A stretch of 64,000 nt of DNA from Clostridia bacterium (GCA_017547885.1 JAFYOP010000001.1:127500-191499); one strand, 5' to 3'. Positions 1 through 7,852 are shown, numbered from the stretch's first letter. Notes: generated by a model from the letters alone, not told the origin. Numbers and translations are program-made.

Positions 1-2
1 TC

Positions 3-395
3 ATGTGTATAGAACTACTTATGGTTGTACTATATTCGTGCTATAACAATATAAAAAAGTTTTCAAGTTGGCTAAATCCATATAGCAATTTATTCGAGGA
101 TAGTAGAACCCACATTCCTTTCGATGCATTTTTTAATTCTAAGTTTCAGAAATCAAGATTGGCGGTGGACTCTCTACACAGCGAAGGGAATTATGTTACC
201 AGAATTCTAGAGTCAGCATCATCGCTTTATGGTATTATTGCTTACGTTTGGTATCAGGTTGAATTGTCTCCTAATAATGGTGGAGATTGCTATATTGGGA
301 TTTCTAACAGGATGAATCCGGCACAGCGTGATATGCTGTTGGATAATGTTGAAGAACTGAAAAAATTTTCGTCTATGCTTAAACTAATCAAGTGA
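3..395 (+). CDS. Hypothetical protein, possibly 5'-truncated by the window edge
   Basis: The frame opens two bases from the window edge, so the true start may lie outside; 130 residues are visible. There is no signal peptide or motif I recognise. The C-terminal part (SNRMNPAQRDMLLDNVEELKKF and onward) looks helical. It ends 18 bases before a perfect 13-bp terminator stem shared with the convergent recombinase gene, which supports a real gene end. It belongs to the AT-rich accessory element. No function is proposed. Confidence 0.5.
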   Translation: MCIELLMVVLYSCYNNIKKFSSWLNPYSNLFEDSRTHIPFDAFFNSKFQKSRLAVDSLHSEGNYVTRILESASSLYGIIAYVWYQVELSPNNGGDCYIGISNRMNPAQRDMLLDNVEELKKFSSMLKLIK

Positions 396-412
396 TTTAG
401 GTAATTATAGGG

Positions 413-450
413 ATAGTCGTGATTTACATTAATAAATCACGACTATTTTT
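413..450. terminator. Intrinsic terminator between convergent genes
   Basis: A perfect 13-bp stem (413-425 with 434-446), 8-nt loop and a following T run. It separates the convergent genes ending at 395 and 465 and can serve both strands. Confidence 0.85.
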
Positions 451-464
451 AACGTGTTACGGAA

Positions 465-1037
465 TTATAGGGTATATTTATTTAAGTTCCGTACAATCGT
501 ACTCTTACTGATCCCTGTCAACCTCTCCACTTCCCTATACGTTTTACCACTATTCAGCAGCCCCAATGCAAGCTCAATCTGCTCCTGTGTGAACTTCTTT
601 GGTCTGCCGTCCTTAAAGTTGGGATTCTGTCGAGCTGCCATTTTACCTGTTTGCGTGCGTTCTGCAATCATTCCTCTTTCGTATTCTGCAAAGGCAAGCA
701 TAACTGTGAGGATGAGGTTGCCGGTGAGGGTGTTTTCTATAAGGCCCATGTTCAGGATGTGAACTTTAACCCCTCTGTCGAATAGCTCTCTGACAGTCTG
801 CACACCCTCTATGGCGGTTCGCGCGAATCTGTCCAGCTTGCATACTACTAGGGTATCATCCCTTTGCAAGCGGTTGAAAAGGCTGTGAAATTTGGGCCGT
901 TCCATTGTTTTGCCGGAAAAGGCTTCTGTTATTATCTTCTGACAGCCGTATTTCTCAAGGGCGGCAACCTGTTCCTCAAGGCTGTTGCCGTCGCGGCCCT
1001 GTGTGGCTGTTGATACTCTTGCATATCCGTAAATCAT
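465..1037 (-). CDS. Serine site-specific recombinase (resolvase/invertase family)
   Basis: 190 residues from the ATG at 1037, chosen because AGGAGAAATAACC precedes it; the longer upstream frame lacks a ribosome site. The N-terminal resolvase domain begins [21 protein letters not shown] with the catalytic serine in RVST, followed by the KLDRFAR motif near residue 70 and the E-helix segment LAEYERG-like [14 protein letters not shown] near residue 120. The C-terminus (about 150-190) is a Hin-type helix-turn-helix ([19 protein letters not shown]). Small resolvases of this size resolve or invert short DNA segments on plasmids, transposons and phages. It may act on this element; its target site is not visible. 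Carrying both this enzyme and a tyrosine integrase suggests a composite or plasmid-derived element. Confidence 0.93.
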   Translation of the reverse strand: MIYGYARVSTATQGRDGNSLEEQVAALEKYGCQKIITEAFSGKTMERPKFHSLFNRLQRDDTLVVCKLDRFARTAIEGVQTVRELFDRGVKVHILNMGLIENTLTGNLILTVMLAFAEYERGMIAERTQTGKMAARQNPNFKDGRPKKFTQEQIELALGLLNSGKTYREVERLTGISKSTIVRNLNKYTL

Positions 1038-1177
1038 GGTTATTTCTCCTTTACTTTTGAACCTGAGTTTTGACACCGCTTTTTTGCCTGAATACGGTTT
1101 ACACTGTGGCGGTGTCAGAACTTTTAAGTTATGGGACACGGCGGCGGCTGAGGCTGCCGTATCCCTGAATTTGAATG

Positions 1178-1825
1178 TTAAGCTTCAAGCATTTGCTTTG
1201 TACAGTCAAGGCAAGCAATCCTGACGGATTTGGTGGCTCTGACAGAATTTCCGCAGCAGGGGCAGATGTACTTTCTGCTGCTTGAGGGTCTGACCGCTGT
1301 GCCGGAAGCCGTGCCGCTGTGGGTTCCTGTGCCGGTGATTCCGAATCCTGCAAGGCTTTCGTTGCGGCTGATTAGGATATCCGTCAGGCCGTTGCTAATG
1401 GCGAAGTCGATAAGCTGCTCTGTGGGCTGAGTGATTGACCAGCCGTATTTCTCGTGGTGAGAAACTTGAAGTCCGCGGCTTTCCGCTGCTGCTTTGAAGC
1501 GTTTGTTGTGATAGGTGTATCCACGACTGCAATCCTGTATGCCATTCTGATAATTGAAGTAATGAACCATTTCGTGCAGCAGCGTTGCTATTACTTCCTC
1601 AATGGGCCTTGCAAGAGTTCCTGCTCCTATGTTGATTTCGTGGCTGTTTCCTATTGTGGAAACCCATGTATCATCCTTTAAGGAAAAGTGTCCATAGGCC
1701 TTTGGAGTGGATTGGATGGTTATTGTTGGTCTTGAAAGTTCATTTTCAAAATACTCTGCATTGAGCAGGTCGAATATCTTGTTGAGGTATCCTGCTACCC
1801 TGTTGTAACTTGTAAGCTGTTTCAT
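1178..1825 (-). CDS. SprT-like zinc metalloprotease domain protein
   Basis: 215 residues. The HExxH zinc site is visible as [10 protein letters not shown] near residue 85, followed by a conserved downstream histidine region ([13 protein letters not shown]). The C-terminus holds a CPCC...CLDC zinc ribbon, the normal SprT architecture. SprT/SPRTN proteins are thought to cleave or bind DNA-linked proteins; in Firmicutes mobile elements they are common cargo near replication genes. Start is the ATG at 1825. A Ser/Gly/Thr-rich linker (residues about 165-185) joins the two domains. The domain call is firm; the substrate is unknown. Confidence 0.88.
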   Translation of the reverse strand: MKQLTSYNRVAGYLNKIFDLLNAEYFENELSRPTITIQSTPKAYGHFSLKDDTWVSTIGNSHEINIGAGTLARPIEEVIATLLHEMVHYFNYQNGIQDCSRGYTYHNKRFKAAAESRGLQVSHHEKYGWSITQPTEQLIDFAISNGLTDILISRNESLAGFGITGTGTHSGTASGTAVRPSSSRKYICPCCGNSVRATKSVRIACLDCTKQMLEA

Positions 1826-1948
1826 GTTTGCGTATCCTTTCTTGATTCTCAGGAGTGGATACGCTATTATTTAGGTATCCACTCCATTTGGTGTGGTGGT
1901 TAGCTCTTTGCCTTGTGCTTTGGTCGGCGTTTAGGCAAGGGGCTTTTC

Positions 1949-2224
1949 TTATACAATGGAAAACCTGCGGCTTGAAATTTGTTTGGTGAATCGCTTGTAC
2001 AGTTCGCCGTATTCCCTTTTAAAGGCGGTGCTGTCAAAGCGGTTTGTGAGGACTGAAGTCCAACGAATGATGTAAGTTCCTGCTTCAAGTTCCTCTGTCT
2101 GCTGTTCAAGCATTTCGGCCTTTATGCTGTCTTTGATGGCTTCGGCTTCTGCCTGTGCTTCGGCGATGAGGCGTTCCCATTCGTTGAGGGCTTCGATCTT
2201 TGCGATAAGTTCGTTTCTGGACAT
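1949..2224 (-). CDS. Small acidic coiled-coil protein of mobile elements, function unknown
   Basis: 91 residues. Residues 1-50 are highly charged and helical (AEAQAEAEAIKDSIKAEMLEQQTEELEAG), followed by a short beta-like segment (TYIIRWTSVLTNRFDSTAFKREYGELYKRFT). Small proteins of this pattern occur beside phage and conjugative-element genes, but I cannot assign a role. It has a good ribosome site (GGAGAAAGTACA-ATG) and is divergent from the HTH gene at 2408, sharing the operator region 2281-2330. Confidence 0.6.
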   Translation of the reverse strand: MSRNELIAKIEALNEWERLIAEAQAEAEAIKDSIKAEMLEQQTEELEAGTYIIRWTSVLTNRFDSTAFKREYGELYKRFTKQISSRRFSIV

Positions 2225-2284
2225 TGTACTTTCTCCTTTTCTTTTATTGGGTGTCCCCTTTGACTATATCAATTATACTACGAA

Positions 2285-2328
2285 TAACGTAATTTGTAAA
2301 TACGTTTAACGTAATTATATTTACGAAA
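2285..2328. promoter_or_regulatory. Paired operator-like palindromes in the divergent promoter region
   Basis: TAACGTAATT occurs twice (2285-2294 and 2307-2316), exactly 22 bp apart, i.e. two helical turns. The first copy forms a near-perfect inverted repeat with 2298-2306 (AACGTAATT-N3-AAATACGTT, 8 of 9); the second is followed by a weaker half site. The position between divergent genes next to a small HTH repressor gene suggests autoregulation by that protein (inference). Confidence 0.55.
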
Positions 2329-2407
2329 AACAAAATTATATTATGAATTGCGTGTTGAAATGATACGGAATTCGTGATACAATCAAGCAAGAAAGGTGGG
2401 TGCGCTT

Positions 2408-2614
2408 ATGATTAAGTTTAAGGTTAAAGTAATGCTTGCAATGCGTGATATGACACAAAAAGAACTTGCAGAAAGAACAGGCATAAGGCCTCCCACCATA
2501 TCCGCAATATGTACCGGAAGCATTAAGCATTTGCCCGTTGAGGCATTGGATAAGATTTGCTCTGTGCTGGAGTGTCAGCCAGTGGATTTGATGGAGCACA
2601 TAAAGGAACAGTAG
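2408..2614 (+). CDS. Small Xre/Cro-family HTH regulator
   Basis: 68 residues from the ATG at 2408, preceded at proper spacing by AAAGGTGGG; the upstream GTG at 2396 would lie inside that site. The whole protein is one helix-turn-helix (DMTQKELAERTGIRPPTISAICTGSIKHLPVEALDKICSVLECQPVDLM), a one-domain Cro/C1 type. Such proteins usually repress their own element promoter. The palindromes at 2285-2328 are its likely operator. It is followed closely by the 136-residue gene at 2619. Confidence 0.88.
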   Translation: MIKFKVKVMLAMRDMTQKELAERTGIRPPTISAICTGSIKHLPVEALDKICSVLECQPVDLMEHIKEQ

Positions 2615-2618
2615 GCGT

Positions 2619-3029
2619 ATGATAAGCAAGGATATGTATATGCTTTTGAGTGAGATACCTAAGGCGCCGAATACTATAAAGGGTTCGGAGATAATGTCGA
2701 AGCTTTTAATGGCTGATATTATGATGCCATCTAGGGCCGATGTTTTGCTGGAGGTTGCTATCGATAATGATTTTGTTAGTGCAACTTCACGGTGTCCGTG
2801 GATGGGCGAATACGGACTATTAGAAGAAGGCCTGATTGAAATTGAGGAATATGAAAGAGCAACAAAGAGAAAAAGACATAATGCGCCATCTGAAGAAAAG
2901 GTAATTACTGAACCTGAAGCAACGCAAATCACTTACGTAGTAAGTGAGAAAACAGATAACACATCGAAGTATGTTATGTGGGCAACGATTGCGAGTGCTA
3001 TTGCAGCAATAATTGCATTGTTTAAATGA
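2619..3029 (+). CDS. Hypothetical tail-anchored membrane protein
   Basis: 136 residues, starting 5 bp after the HTH gene, so probably co-transcribed. Residues 1-95 are soluble and mostly helical with charged stretches; the last about 18 residues (YVMWATIASAIAAIIALF) form a single membrane helix with only one residue after it, a tail-anchor arrangement. No family recognised. Pairing with a small Cro-like regulator suggests a sensor or effector coupled to it, but this is inference from position only. Confidence 0.6.
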   Translation: MISKDMYMLLSEIPKAPNTIKGSEIMSKLLMADIMMPSRADVLLEVAIDNDFVSATSRCPWMGEYGLLEEGLIEIEEYERATKRKRHNAPSEEKVITEPEATQITYVVSEKTDNTSKYVMWATIASAIAAIIALFK

Positions 3030-3036
3030 CAAGAAA

Positions 3037-3062
3037 AAAGAGTGACCTAAGTCACTCTTTCT
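3037..3062. terminator. Bidirectional intrinsic terminator
   Basis: Stem AAAGAGTGAC/GTCACTCTTT (3037-3046 with 3051-3060), 4-nt loop CTAA, A run on the left and T run on the right. It lies between convergent genes ending at 3029 and 3063. Confidence 0.85.
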
Positions 3063-3458
3063 CTATTTTATCCTTATATTGGGGTTGTTCAGATTCTTCT
3101 TAATGGAATCCATTATCTTTGTGGATATCACTTTGCGGAACTTTTCGCTGTTAAATACATTGTGCATATCGTCAAAGGATACGTTGACTATTTCCTCAAT
3201 ATCCCACTCAATAGCGCCGATAACATCCTCTAGGGCGGCGGTGCATATCTGAAAGCAGATATCGTTTATCATTGGCGGCACAACTTCCTTAATGGTTTCC
3301 AGTGCTATCTGCCGCATTTCCTGACGATGTTCAAACCCATGTCCACCATGTCCATCTCTAGTAAAATAACCATCTCGCATTGTGTATCCATCTCTAACTT
3401 GCGCTCTTTTTCCATTGGGTAAAGTTTCATAGTGCATACGCCATTTCTCATAGGTCAT
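3063..3458 (-). CDS. Hypothetical protein with RDGYxxRDG repeats
   Basis: 131 residues. Near residue 20 there are three consecutive copies of an RDG-centred 6-7 residue repeat (RDGYTM, RDGYFT, RDGHGG), then a His/Gly patch (HGGHGFEHR), then a helical domain (MRQIALETIKEVVPPMINDICFQICTAALEDVIGAIEWDIEEIV). The charge pattern suggests a cytoplasmic protein. No known family is recognised. Confidence 0.5.
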   Translation of the reverse strand: MTYEKWRMHYETLPNGKRAQVRDGYTMRDGYFTRDGHGGHGFEHRQEMRQIALETIKEVVPPMINDICFQICTAALEDVIGAIEWDIEEIVNVSFDDMHNVFNSEKFRKVISTKIMDSIKKNLNNPNIRIK

Positions 3459-3560
3459 ATTTTAGTTCTCCTTTTGTATATGGTAGGGGGCGGCATTATG
3501 GGAATTCCCCCAATCCCTTATAAAATTAAAGTATAGTCCTGCTGCATGAGGATGCTGAGA

Positions 3561-4187
3561 TTAATATTCACCATAATCACCATAATCACCATAATCACTT
3601 ATAGGGCTGTACCAGTCTGGATATAGCTCATAAAGCGGTCTGGTATCGCCGACGGTTTCGCATTTCAGGTTGAGTTCTTTAAGCAATTCGTCAACAGAAG
3701 GCCCGTTGCTTTCGCTTTCTTTTTCAAAAAAAGATTCTTTATCTTTTTTATTTGTATTATCTGTTTTATCTATTTCTCTATTGCCGGAACGGAATTGAGA
3801 GTTTGATGGAACAGATTTTTTTGTTTTTTCGGGCGGCATAGATTTTCCGTTAGATAAAACTCCAAAATTGAGTTCGCTGCGGCGAACAGGGGTAGTGTGG
3901 AACTCATAGTGATAGTTGTAACTTTGAGTAAGGTATCCAAGTTCGATAAGCTTGTTCACTGCATTATGATAGGCTGTCTTTTTATACCCTGTTGCATTTT
4001 TAAATGCTTGTTGGCTAAGTTCCAGTTTGAAGCCGTTGGCATTTCCTGCAAGATAGAGATACAATACAAACTCGCAGTATGTCATCTGCTGCTGTGCCAG
4101 ACGCATTTCATCAATGCCAATCTGAAGAAAGTTACCGGTGTATTTGCGCTTGTGGATGTAGACTACTTTTTGATTTGTTACTGACAT
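3561..4187 (-). CDS. Replication-initiator-like winged-helix protein
   Basis: 208 residues from the ATG at 4187, which has an AAAAGGAGGA ribosome site 4 nt upstream; an upstream in-frame ATG at 4214 has none. Residues 15-110 have a RepA_N/DnaD-like winged-helix look (FLQIGIDEMRLAQQQMTYCEFVLYLYLAGNANGFKLELSQQAFKNATGYKKTAYHNAVNKLIELGYL). A low-complexity charged linker follows, and the protein ends in the repeat DYGDYGDYGEY, encoded by tandem 9-bp units at about 3565-3598. Palindromes upstream (4226-4320) fit an initiator with an origin or operator. Alternative: an ordinary helix-turn-helix regulator. Confidence 0.6.
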   Translation of the reverse strand: MSVTNQKVVYIHKRKYTGNFLQIGIDEMRLAQQQMTYCEFVLYLYLAGNANGFKLELSQQAFKNATGYKKTAYHNAVNKLIELGYLTQSYNYHYEFHTTPVRRSELNFGVLSNGKSMPPEKTKKSVPSNSQFRSGNREIDKTDNTNKKDKESFFEKESESNGPSVDELLKELNLKCETVGDTRPLYELYPDWYSPISDYGDYGDYGEY

Positions 4188-4225
4188 ATGTCCTCCTTTT
4201 TGCCGGACTTCCACAGCAAAACAAA

Positions 4226-4320
4226 GGTTCAGTAACTTTTGTTACTGAACCCCTTATATGAACCACAAGCTTGGGGAGAAATAATACTTAGAATACGTAT
4301 TCGTCTACGTATATGTAGAC
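4226..4320. repeat. Cluster of three palindromes upstream of the Rep-like gene (possible origin or operator)
   Basis: A perfect 11-bp inverted repeat with a TTTT loop (GGTTCAGTAAC/GTTACTGAACC, 4226-4251), then the perfect palindrome GAATACGTATTC (4291-4302), then the near-palindrome GTCTACGTATATGTAGAC (4303-4320). The last two share a TACGTA core. Three symmetric sites within 100 bp upstream of an initiator-like gene suggest protein-binding sites of an origin or autoregulatory region (inference). Confidence 0.5.
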
Positions 4321-4497
4321 ATTCTCTGATGGTGGCTCTGTAAAGTTCGTTTCGGTGGAGGCGGCGTAATAAATTTATTAATTTGATTTGTTGAGAAAGT
4401 ATCAGGCGAAAAATGCTTATTTCCCTTACTTTCTATAAATATTATACCAAAAATTCAGGGGAAAATCGAATTTTGGGTGGTGTCAAGTTTTAAAGAG

Positions 4498-4529
4498 AAA
4501 AGGCGATTGGTTGCTCAATCGCCTTTTTT
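4498..4529 (-). terminator. Intrinsic terminator of the surface-protein operon
   Basis: An 11-bp stem AAAAGGCGATT/AATCGCCTTTT with an 8-nt loop, immediately downstream of the minus-strand gene ending at 4534. Confidence 0.8.
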
Positions 4530-4533
4530 GTAA

Positions 4534-5304
4534 TCAGTTATGTTTCTTTTTAAGTGACAATGTGTCAATTGCCAAAAGCATTAAGGTTGAAACGAGGCAT
4601 AGAGAGGCGGTAGGGTTGTCACCGGTCTTTGGAATTCCATAAACTGAACAGGGGGCAAATACTACTTCCAATACCGAGTTGTTCTTGATATACGGCAATA
4701 CCAGTATGCCGTTATCTAACCGTGACAGTATGTTTTCGCCATTGTAGTATAACGCTGCTATTTCATATCCGGAAAAAGGCGTTATTTTTATACTGGGTTT
4801 TGCATTCTTGGCAATTGAAATAACGGTATCTCTGCTATATGCTTTGCCGTTAACCGTTACCACGCCTTTGCCCTCTATATCGAGGTTCAAACGGAATGAC
4901 GAACCGTTGCCGCCGTGATCTGGAAGCCATCCTGCAAAGTCAGGGGTGAATACCACTTTCAACACAGAATCCTGTTCAAGGGGCGGCAAAACCAATGTGC
5001 CACTGCTTAGTTTTGACAACACGTTTTTGCCGTTATAATGCAGAGACTTAAGCTTGTATCCTGCGAAAGGCGTTATGTCGATTTTAGTTTCCTTAAGCCT
5101 TTCGATGGTGAGGGCAGTATCGGTATTATAGGCGTTGCCATCTACTATAACAGTACCTTTACCTTGAATATCAACATTCATGGTAAAATCTGATGGCACA
5201 GTAGTAGTCAAGGTTATTTCTGCGGCAAAGGAAACAACCGGCAGGCACAGCAAAAACGCCGCAAGTAAGGAAAGAATTATACGTTTATAATTCAGCTTCC
5301 TCAT
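4534..5304 (-). CDS. Secreted cell-wall-anchored surface protein with two tandem repeats (IPKTG sortase signal)
   Basis: 256 residues. An N-terminal signal peptide (MRKLNYKRIILSLLAAFLLCLPVVSFAA) leads to the mature start EITLTTTVP. Two homologous repeats of roughly 90-100 residues follow (DIQGKGTVIVDGNAYNTDTALTI... and DIEGKGVVTVNGKAYSRDTVISI..., each ending YNGxNxLS.LxxGxLVLP...SVLxVVF). The C-terminus has the sorting signal IPKTGD, a hydrophobic helix and the charged tail SLKKKHN, so covalent wall attachment by a sortase is expected. It is the last gene of a tight three-gene secreted module. Function is probably adhesion or a surface structure; the ligand is unknown. Confidence 0.8.
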   Translation of the reverse strand: MRKLNYKRIILSLLAAFLLCLPVVSFAAEITLTTTVPSDFTMNVDIQGKGTVIVDGNAYNTDTALTIERLKETKIDITPFAGYKLKSLHYNGKNVLSKLSSGTLVLPPLEQDSVLKVVFTPDFAGWLPDHGGNGSSFRLNLDIEGKGVVTVNGKAYSRDTVISIAKNAKPSIKITPFSGYEIAALYYNGENILSRLDNGILVLPYIKNNSVLEVVFAPCSVYGIPKTGDNPTASLCLVSTLMLLAIDTLSLKKKHN

Positions 5305-5313
5305 GGCAGATAA

Positions 5314-5841
5314 CTAGTCTTCTACAACAACTTCTGTGCTAAAAGTAATGGTTGCAGAGTATTCGCCACCGAGAGCTTTGCCCCAAGCTGAGCTTTCAAT
5401 GGACAGAGATAAACTTTGCAATAACTCATCACCTAAGTATTTTGGAGTGTCTACGCCACCGCGTGCATTACCTTTGAAAACCAAAGAAGAACCGCTATCC
5501 ATTGTTACGAAGTGATAATTAACATCAACACTCATATTATTATAATAAGCTACGAGAGAGAAAGGTATTACTGTGCTTGTATCAGGCGAAGAGAACGGAT
5601 CGAACGTACAAGTTACTTTTAGATCTTTTCCTACAGCGAAGCCCGCCGCATCTGTTACTGTAACCGTACCAAGTTTTGGACTTGTATCACCAAAAGTGAT
5701 TTCCTGATTTGCAGGAATATTCAAGGTATAGGTTGCATCGGGAACAGTAGTGGTAAGTGTCGTAGTATTGTCGGCGTATGCCACAGCGGTCATTGAGAAA
5801 GCTGACAGCACAGCCAGAACGATTGCAAGCAGTTTTTTCAT
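5314..5841 (-). CDS. Secreted protein sharing the mature-end TLTTTVP motif
   Basis: 175 residues with a classical signal peptide (MKKLLAIVLAVLSAFSMTAVAYA). The mature protein begins DNTTTLTTTVPDATYTLNIPANQEITFGD and is rich in beta-strand patterns and Thr/Ser, like pilin or WxL-type surface subunits. It shares TLTTTVP with its neighbour, which starts 10 bp downstream. No anchor or membrane helix at the C-terminus, so it is released or held non-covalently. I infer that it assembles with the neighbouring IPKTG protein. Confidence 0.7.
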   Translation of the reverse strand: MKKLLAIVLAVLSAFSMTAVAYADNTTTLTTTVPDATYTLNIPANQEITFGDTSPKLGTVTVTDAAGFAVGKDLKVTCTFDPFSSPDTSTVIPFSLVAYYNNMSVDVNYHFVTMDSGSSLVFKGNARGGVDTPKYLGDELLQSLSLSIESSAWGKALGGEYSATITFSTEVVVED

Positions 5842-5853
5842 AGTTTTTCTCCT

Positions 5854-6363
5854 TTATTCTTTAACCCTGAGGGTTAGTTTCGTTTCTGCACCGTTTAAGG
5901 GTGAACGGTTTTTATCCAAGGTGAAACAGGAATACCTGAGTATGGAGTTTGGATAGGTTCCTGCTTCCAATGGCTGATTCAGGGTGATAGGCTTTGATAT
6001 TTCACCGGGGGCGATATAATCCGATTCCCAGAGAACAGTTCCATCATCTAGAACCAATGTAATAACAAAATAGCAAGGGTTCTGTTCGGGGTTTTTCAAT
6101 GCTACGGATTGTTTCTTTTCTCCTGCCTTTAAGCTGAGCCCTTCAAAACCGGGGATAGAGATTGAGCTTTCGGTTTTCTCAACCGGAGCGGCCTCCACTG
6201 TTTCTGTAGACTGGTTAAGAACAACTACAGAATCCTGCATAGGTTTAAAGAAGATGAACCAAGCAGCAATGCCTATTGCGATTACCGGGAGTATTATGAA
6301 AAGGGCAGTGGGGAAGTGTGATCTGCGCTTATTCCGCCTTCTTTTACGTGCTTTATTTGTCAT
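5854..6363 (-). CDS. Single-pass membrane protein with extracellular beta domain
   Basis: 169 residues. The N-terminus is strongly basic (MTNKARKRRRNKRRSH) followed by one membrane helix (FPTALFIILPVIAIGIAAWFIFF), so most of the protein is outside. The outer domain (about 60-169) has a beta-sandwich look (LKAGEKKQSVALKNPEQNPCYFVITLVLDDGTVLWESDYIAPGEISKPITLNQPLEAGTY) typical of an unnamed family carried by Clostridia conjugative elements with secreted partners. First or second gene of the surface module; it may be the membrane base of that structure (inference). Confidence 0.65.
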   Translation of the reverse strand: MTNKARKRRRNKRRSHFPTALFIILPVIAIGIAAWFIFFKPMQDSVVVLNQSTETVEAAPVEKTESSISIPGFEGLSLKAGEKKQSVALKNPEQNPCYFVITLVLDDGTVLWESDYIAPGEISKPITLNQPLEAGTYPNSILRYSCFTLDKNRSPLNGAETKLTLRVKE

Positions 6364-6544
6364 AAAGTTTCATACACTTTCCGCAAGGAATTCCCTTTAC
6401 TGTTTCGCTGTCGAAGTAATTCACGGCATCGGCATAACTGTCAAACTGCTTTAAATTACTTTTTTTAGCATTACGGCAGGAGGCACATGGATTATCTCCA
6501 TTATGAATCTTTTGAGATTTGATATTCAAAATATATTTGCTCAT
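6353..6544 (-). CDS. Small four-cysteine (zinc-knuckle-like) protein
   Basis: 63 residues from the second of two adjacent ATGs, which has the better spacing to AAAGGAG. Two pairs CxxC (NPCASCRNA and IPCGKCMKLY) about 30 residues apart suggest one zinc site. It overlaps the following membrane-protein gene by 11 bp, implying translational coupling. Function unknown; such knuckles often bind nucleic acid. Confidence 0.6.
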   Translation of the reverse strand: MSKYILNIKSQKIHNGDNPCASCRNAKKSNLKQFDSYADAVNYFDSETVKGIPCGKCMKLYDK

Positions 6545-6678
6545 CATTTCTCCTTTCGAATTTGTCGAAGTTTATCGTGATATTAAAAATGATATCATAT
6601 AACATATCTAATTGTAGTGTATAAAGAAGTCTCCTGTCAACATAAACTGAAAGCAAGCAGACAAGGAGATATAATTGT

Positions 6679-6870
6679 ATGAGCGAATTGAAAAGTGATG
6701 TATTAAAGCTGAAAAAACGTGGAGAAGACGGAAACAGGGTGATTACTGTACGTATTAAAGAAGAAACGCTTTCAGAGATAGACAGAATTGCCAAAGAGGT
6801 CAATTATTCGCGAAATGAACTGATAAATACCATTTTGGAACATGGAGTAAGAACAATAGAAATAGAATAA
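6679..6870 (+). CDS. Ribbon-helix-helix (CopG/Arc-type) DNA-binding protein
   Basis: 63 residues with a strong AAGGAG ribosome site. Residues 20-60 match the RHH fold: strand RVITVRIKEETL, helix SEIDRIAKEVN, turn, helix YSRNELINTILEHGVRTIE. Proteins of this type are autorepressors or plasmid copy-control factors. It is divergent from the surface module and is followed by a perfect terminator. Confidence 0.82.
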   Translation: MSELKSDVLKLKKRGEDGNRVITVRIKEETLSEIDRIAKEVNYSRNELINTILEHGVRTIEIE

Positions 6871-6872
6871 GA

Positions 6873-6905
6873 AAAAGACCTTTCCGACATTCGGAAGGTC
6901 TTTTA
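6873..6905. terminator. Bidirectional intrinsic terminator
   Basis: A 14-bp stem (6873-6887 with 6891-6904) with a 3-nt loop, flanked by A and T runs, between convergent genes ending at 6870 and 6927. Confidence 0.88.
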
Positions 6906-6926
6906 TCTTTCCATATTTCATTTTCA

Positions 6927-7373
6927 CTACGCCGCCTGAAGCTCGGCCTCTCCTTTCACGATTGAAAGTGCATTTTCAACTTTGCTTTCCGCGATTTCCG
7001 TTACACCGAACTGGGCCACTTCGGGATAACTTGCGAGGAACCATTTCTTGATGTTTGCATAGCGGATGGAGTGGCACTTTGCCAACAAAAGCTGCTGCTG
7101 GAATTCTGCCATATTGGGGGCGGCATTAGTGTGGGTGCGGATGTAGTCTTCCATGTACTTATAGGTCAGGCCACGGTAGCATTCTTTATCTTCCTTCTTT
7201 TTGATTGCTCTTGTGATTACCTGATACTCAGGGTAATCGCGGCGTGCTTCCTGAAGAATGTTATATTCTCTATCGCCAACATAGGCGGCTTTCTTGGCAA
7301 AAGTCCTGTCCATTATGAGGGTTTTGGTATCATGATTAATCTTCAGCCAGTTTGTTTTTTTAGTATTACTCAT
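6927..7373 (-). CDS. Hypothetical mobile-element protein, paralogue of the 7412-7852 gene
   Basis: 148 residues, mostly alpha-helical. It shares an ordered set of motifs with the next gene upstream: a TxxIMxxxFAxxAxYG-like start, an R-R/K-DFP/YPxYxV segment near residue 45, a GL.(Y/F)MEDYI segment, and IKKWFLASYPE near residue 110. The two are a divergent tandem duplication. Both are common-looking accessory proteins of Clostridia elements; no function can be assigned. Confidence 0.6.
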   Translation of the reverse strand: MSNTKKTNWLKINHDTKTLIMDRTFAKKAAYVGDREYNILQEARRDYPEYQVITRAIKKKEDKECYRGLTYKYMEDYIRTHTNAAPNMAEFQQQLLLAKCHSIRYANIKKWFLASYPEVAQFGVTEIAESKVENALSIVKGEAELQAA

Positions 7374-7411
7374 TTTTCTGCTCTCCTTTTCGTTTTGCTG
7401 AGTTAGTTCTA

Positions 7412-7852
7412 TTAAGCTGCCTTGCGGGCTTCACGTGCTTCCTTCTGCTGCTTGTGTGTTTCCTTGGCCTGAGCTACGATGGCATCGATGTTTGCACGTG
7501 CGTTTTCGAATTCGGGATACTTAGCGAGGAACCATACCTTGATTTCGCCGAAGGTTGCCTTGGCCGCAAACTTATCATCGGTCTTACCGCGGAGAATGTT
7601 GAACTCCTTCATTTCGTCACTTTCGGCTCCGTCCTTACCAGAGATATATTCTTCCATGAAGTTGATATCCAGACCCTTGAAAGCATTGACTTTCTTGGAG
7701 GGCTTAATGGTGGTTACCTCGAAGTGAGGGAAGTCGCGTTTGATGTTTATCAGTTCCATGTAAGCACTGGAACCGTACTTGCTTGCGGCGTTTGCGAAGG
7801 ACTGGGTCATCTCGATGGTGCTCTTCTGGAAGTTGATAGTGATGTTTTTCAT
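7412..7852 (-). CDS. Hypothetical mobile-element protein, paralogue of the 6927-7373 gene
   Basis: 146 residues. Motifs ITINFQKSTIEMTQSFANAASKYG, NIKRDFPHFEV, GLDINFMEEYI and IKVWFLAKYPEFENA match the neighbouring 148-residue protein in the same order. The C-terminal tail is charged (AKETHKQQKEAREARKAA). It is probably transcribed first in a two-gene unit from the AT-rich region near 7900. Function unknown. Confidence 0.6.
   Translation of the reverse strand: MKNITINFQKSTIEMTQSFANAASKYGSSAYMELINIKRDFPHFEVTTIKPSKKVNAFKGLDINFMEEYISGKDGAESDEMKEFNILRGKTDDKFAAKATFGEIKVWFLAKYPEFENARANIDAIVAQAKETHKQQKEAREARKAA

Larger units (their letters stand above)
4188..4533. other. Gene-free stretch: palindromes, leader and terminator
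   Basis: No credible gene lies here. It holds the palindrome cluster 4226-4320, about 170 bp of AT-rich DNA without clear signals, and the terminator at 4498-4529. Confidence 0.6.

Noticed and set aside
3565..3600. Tandem 9-bp repeats as a possible CRISPR or iteron array
   Set aside because: They encode the DYGDYGDYGEY tail inside a gene, are only about four units long, and have no spacers.
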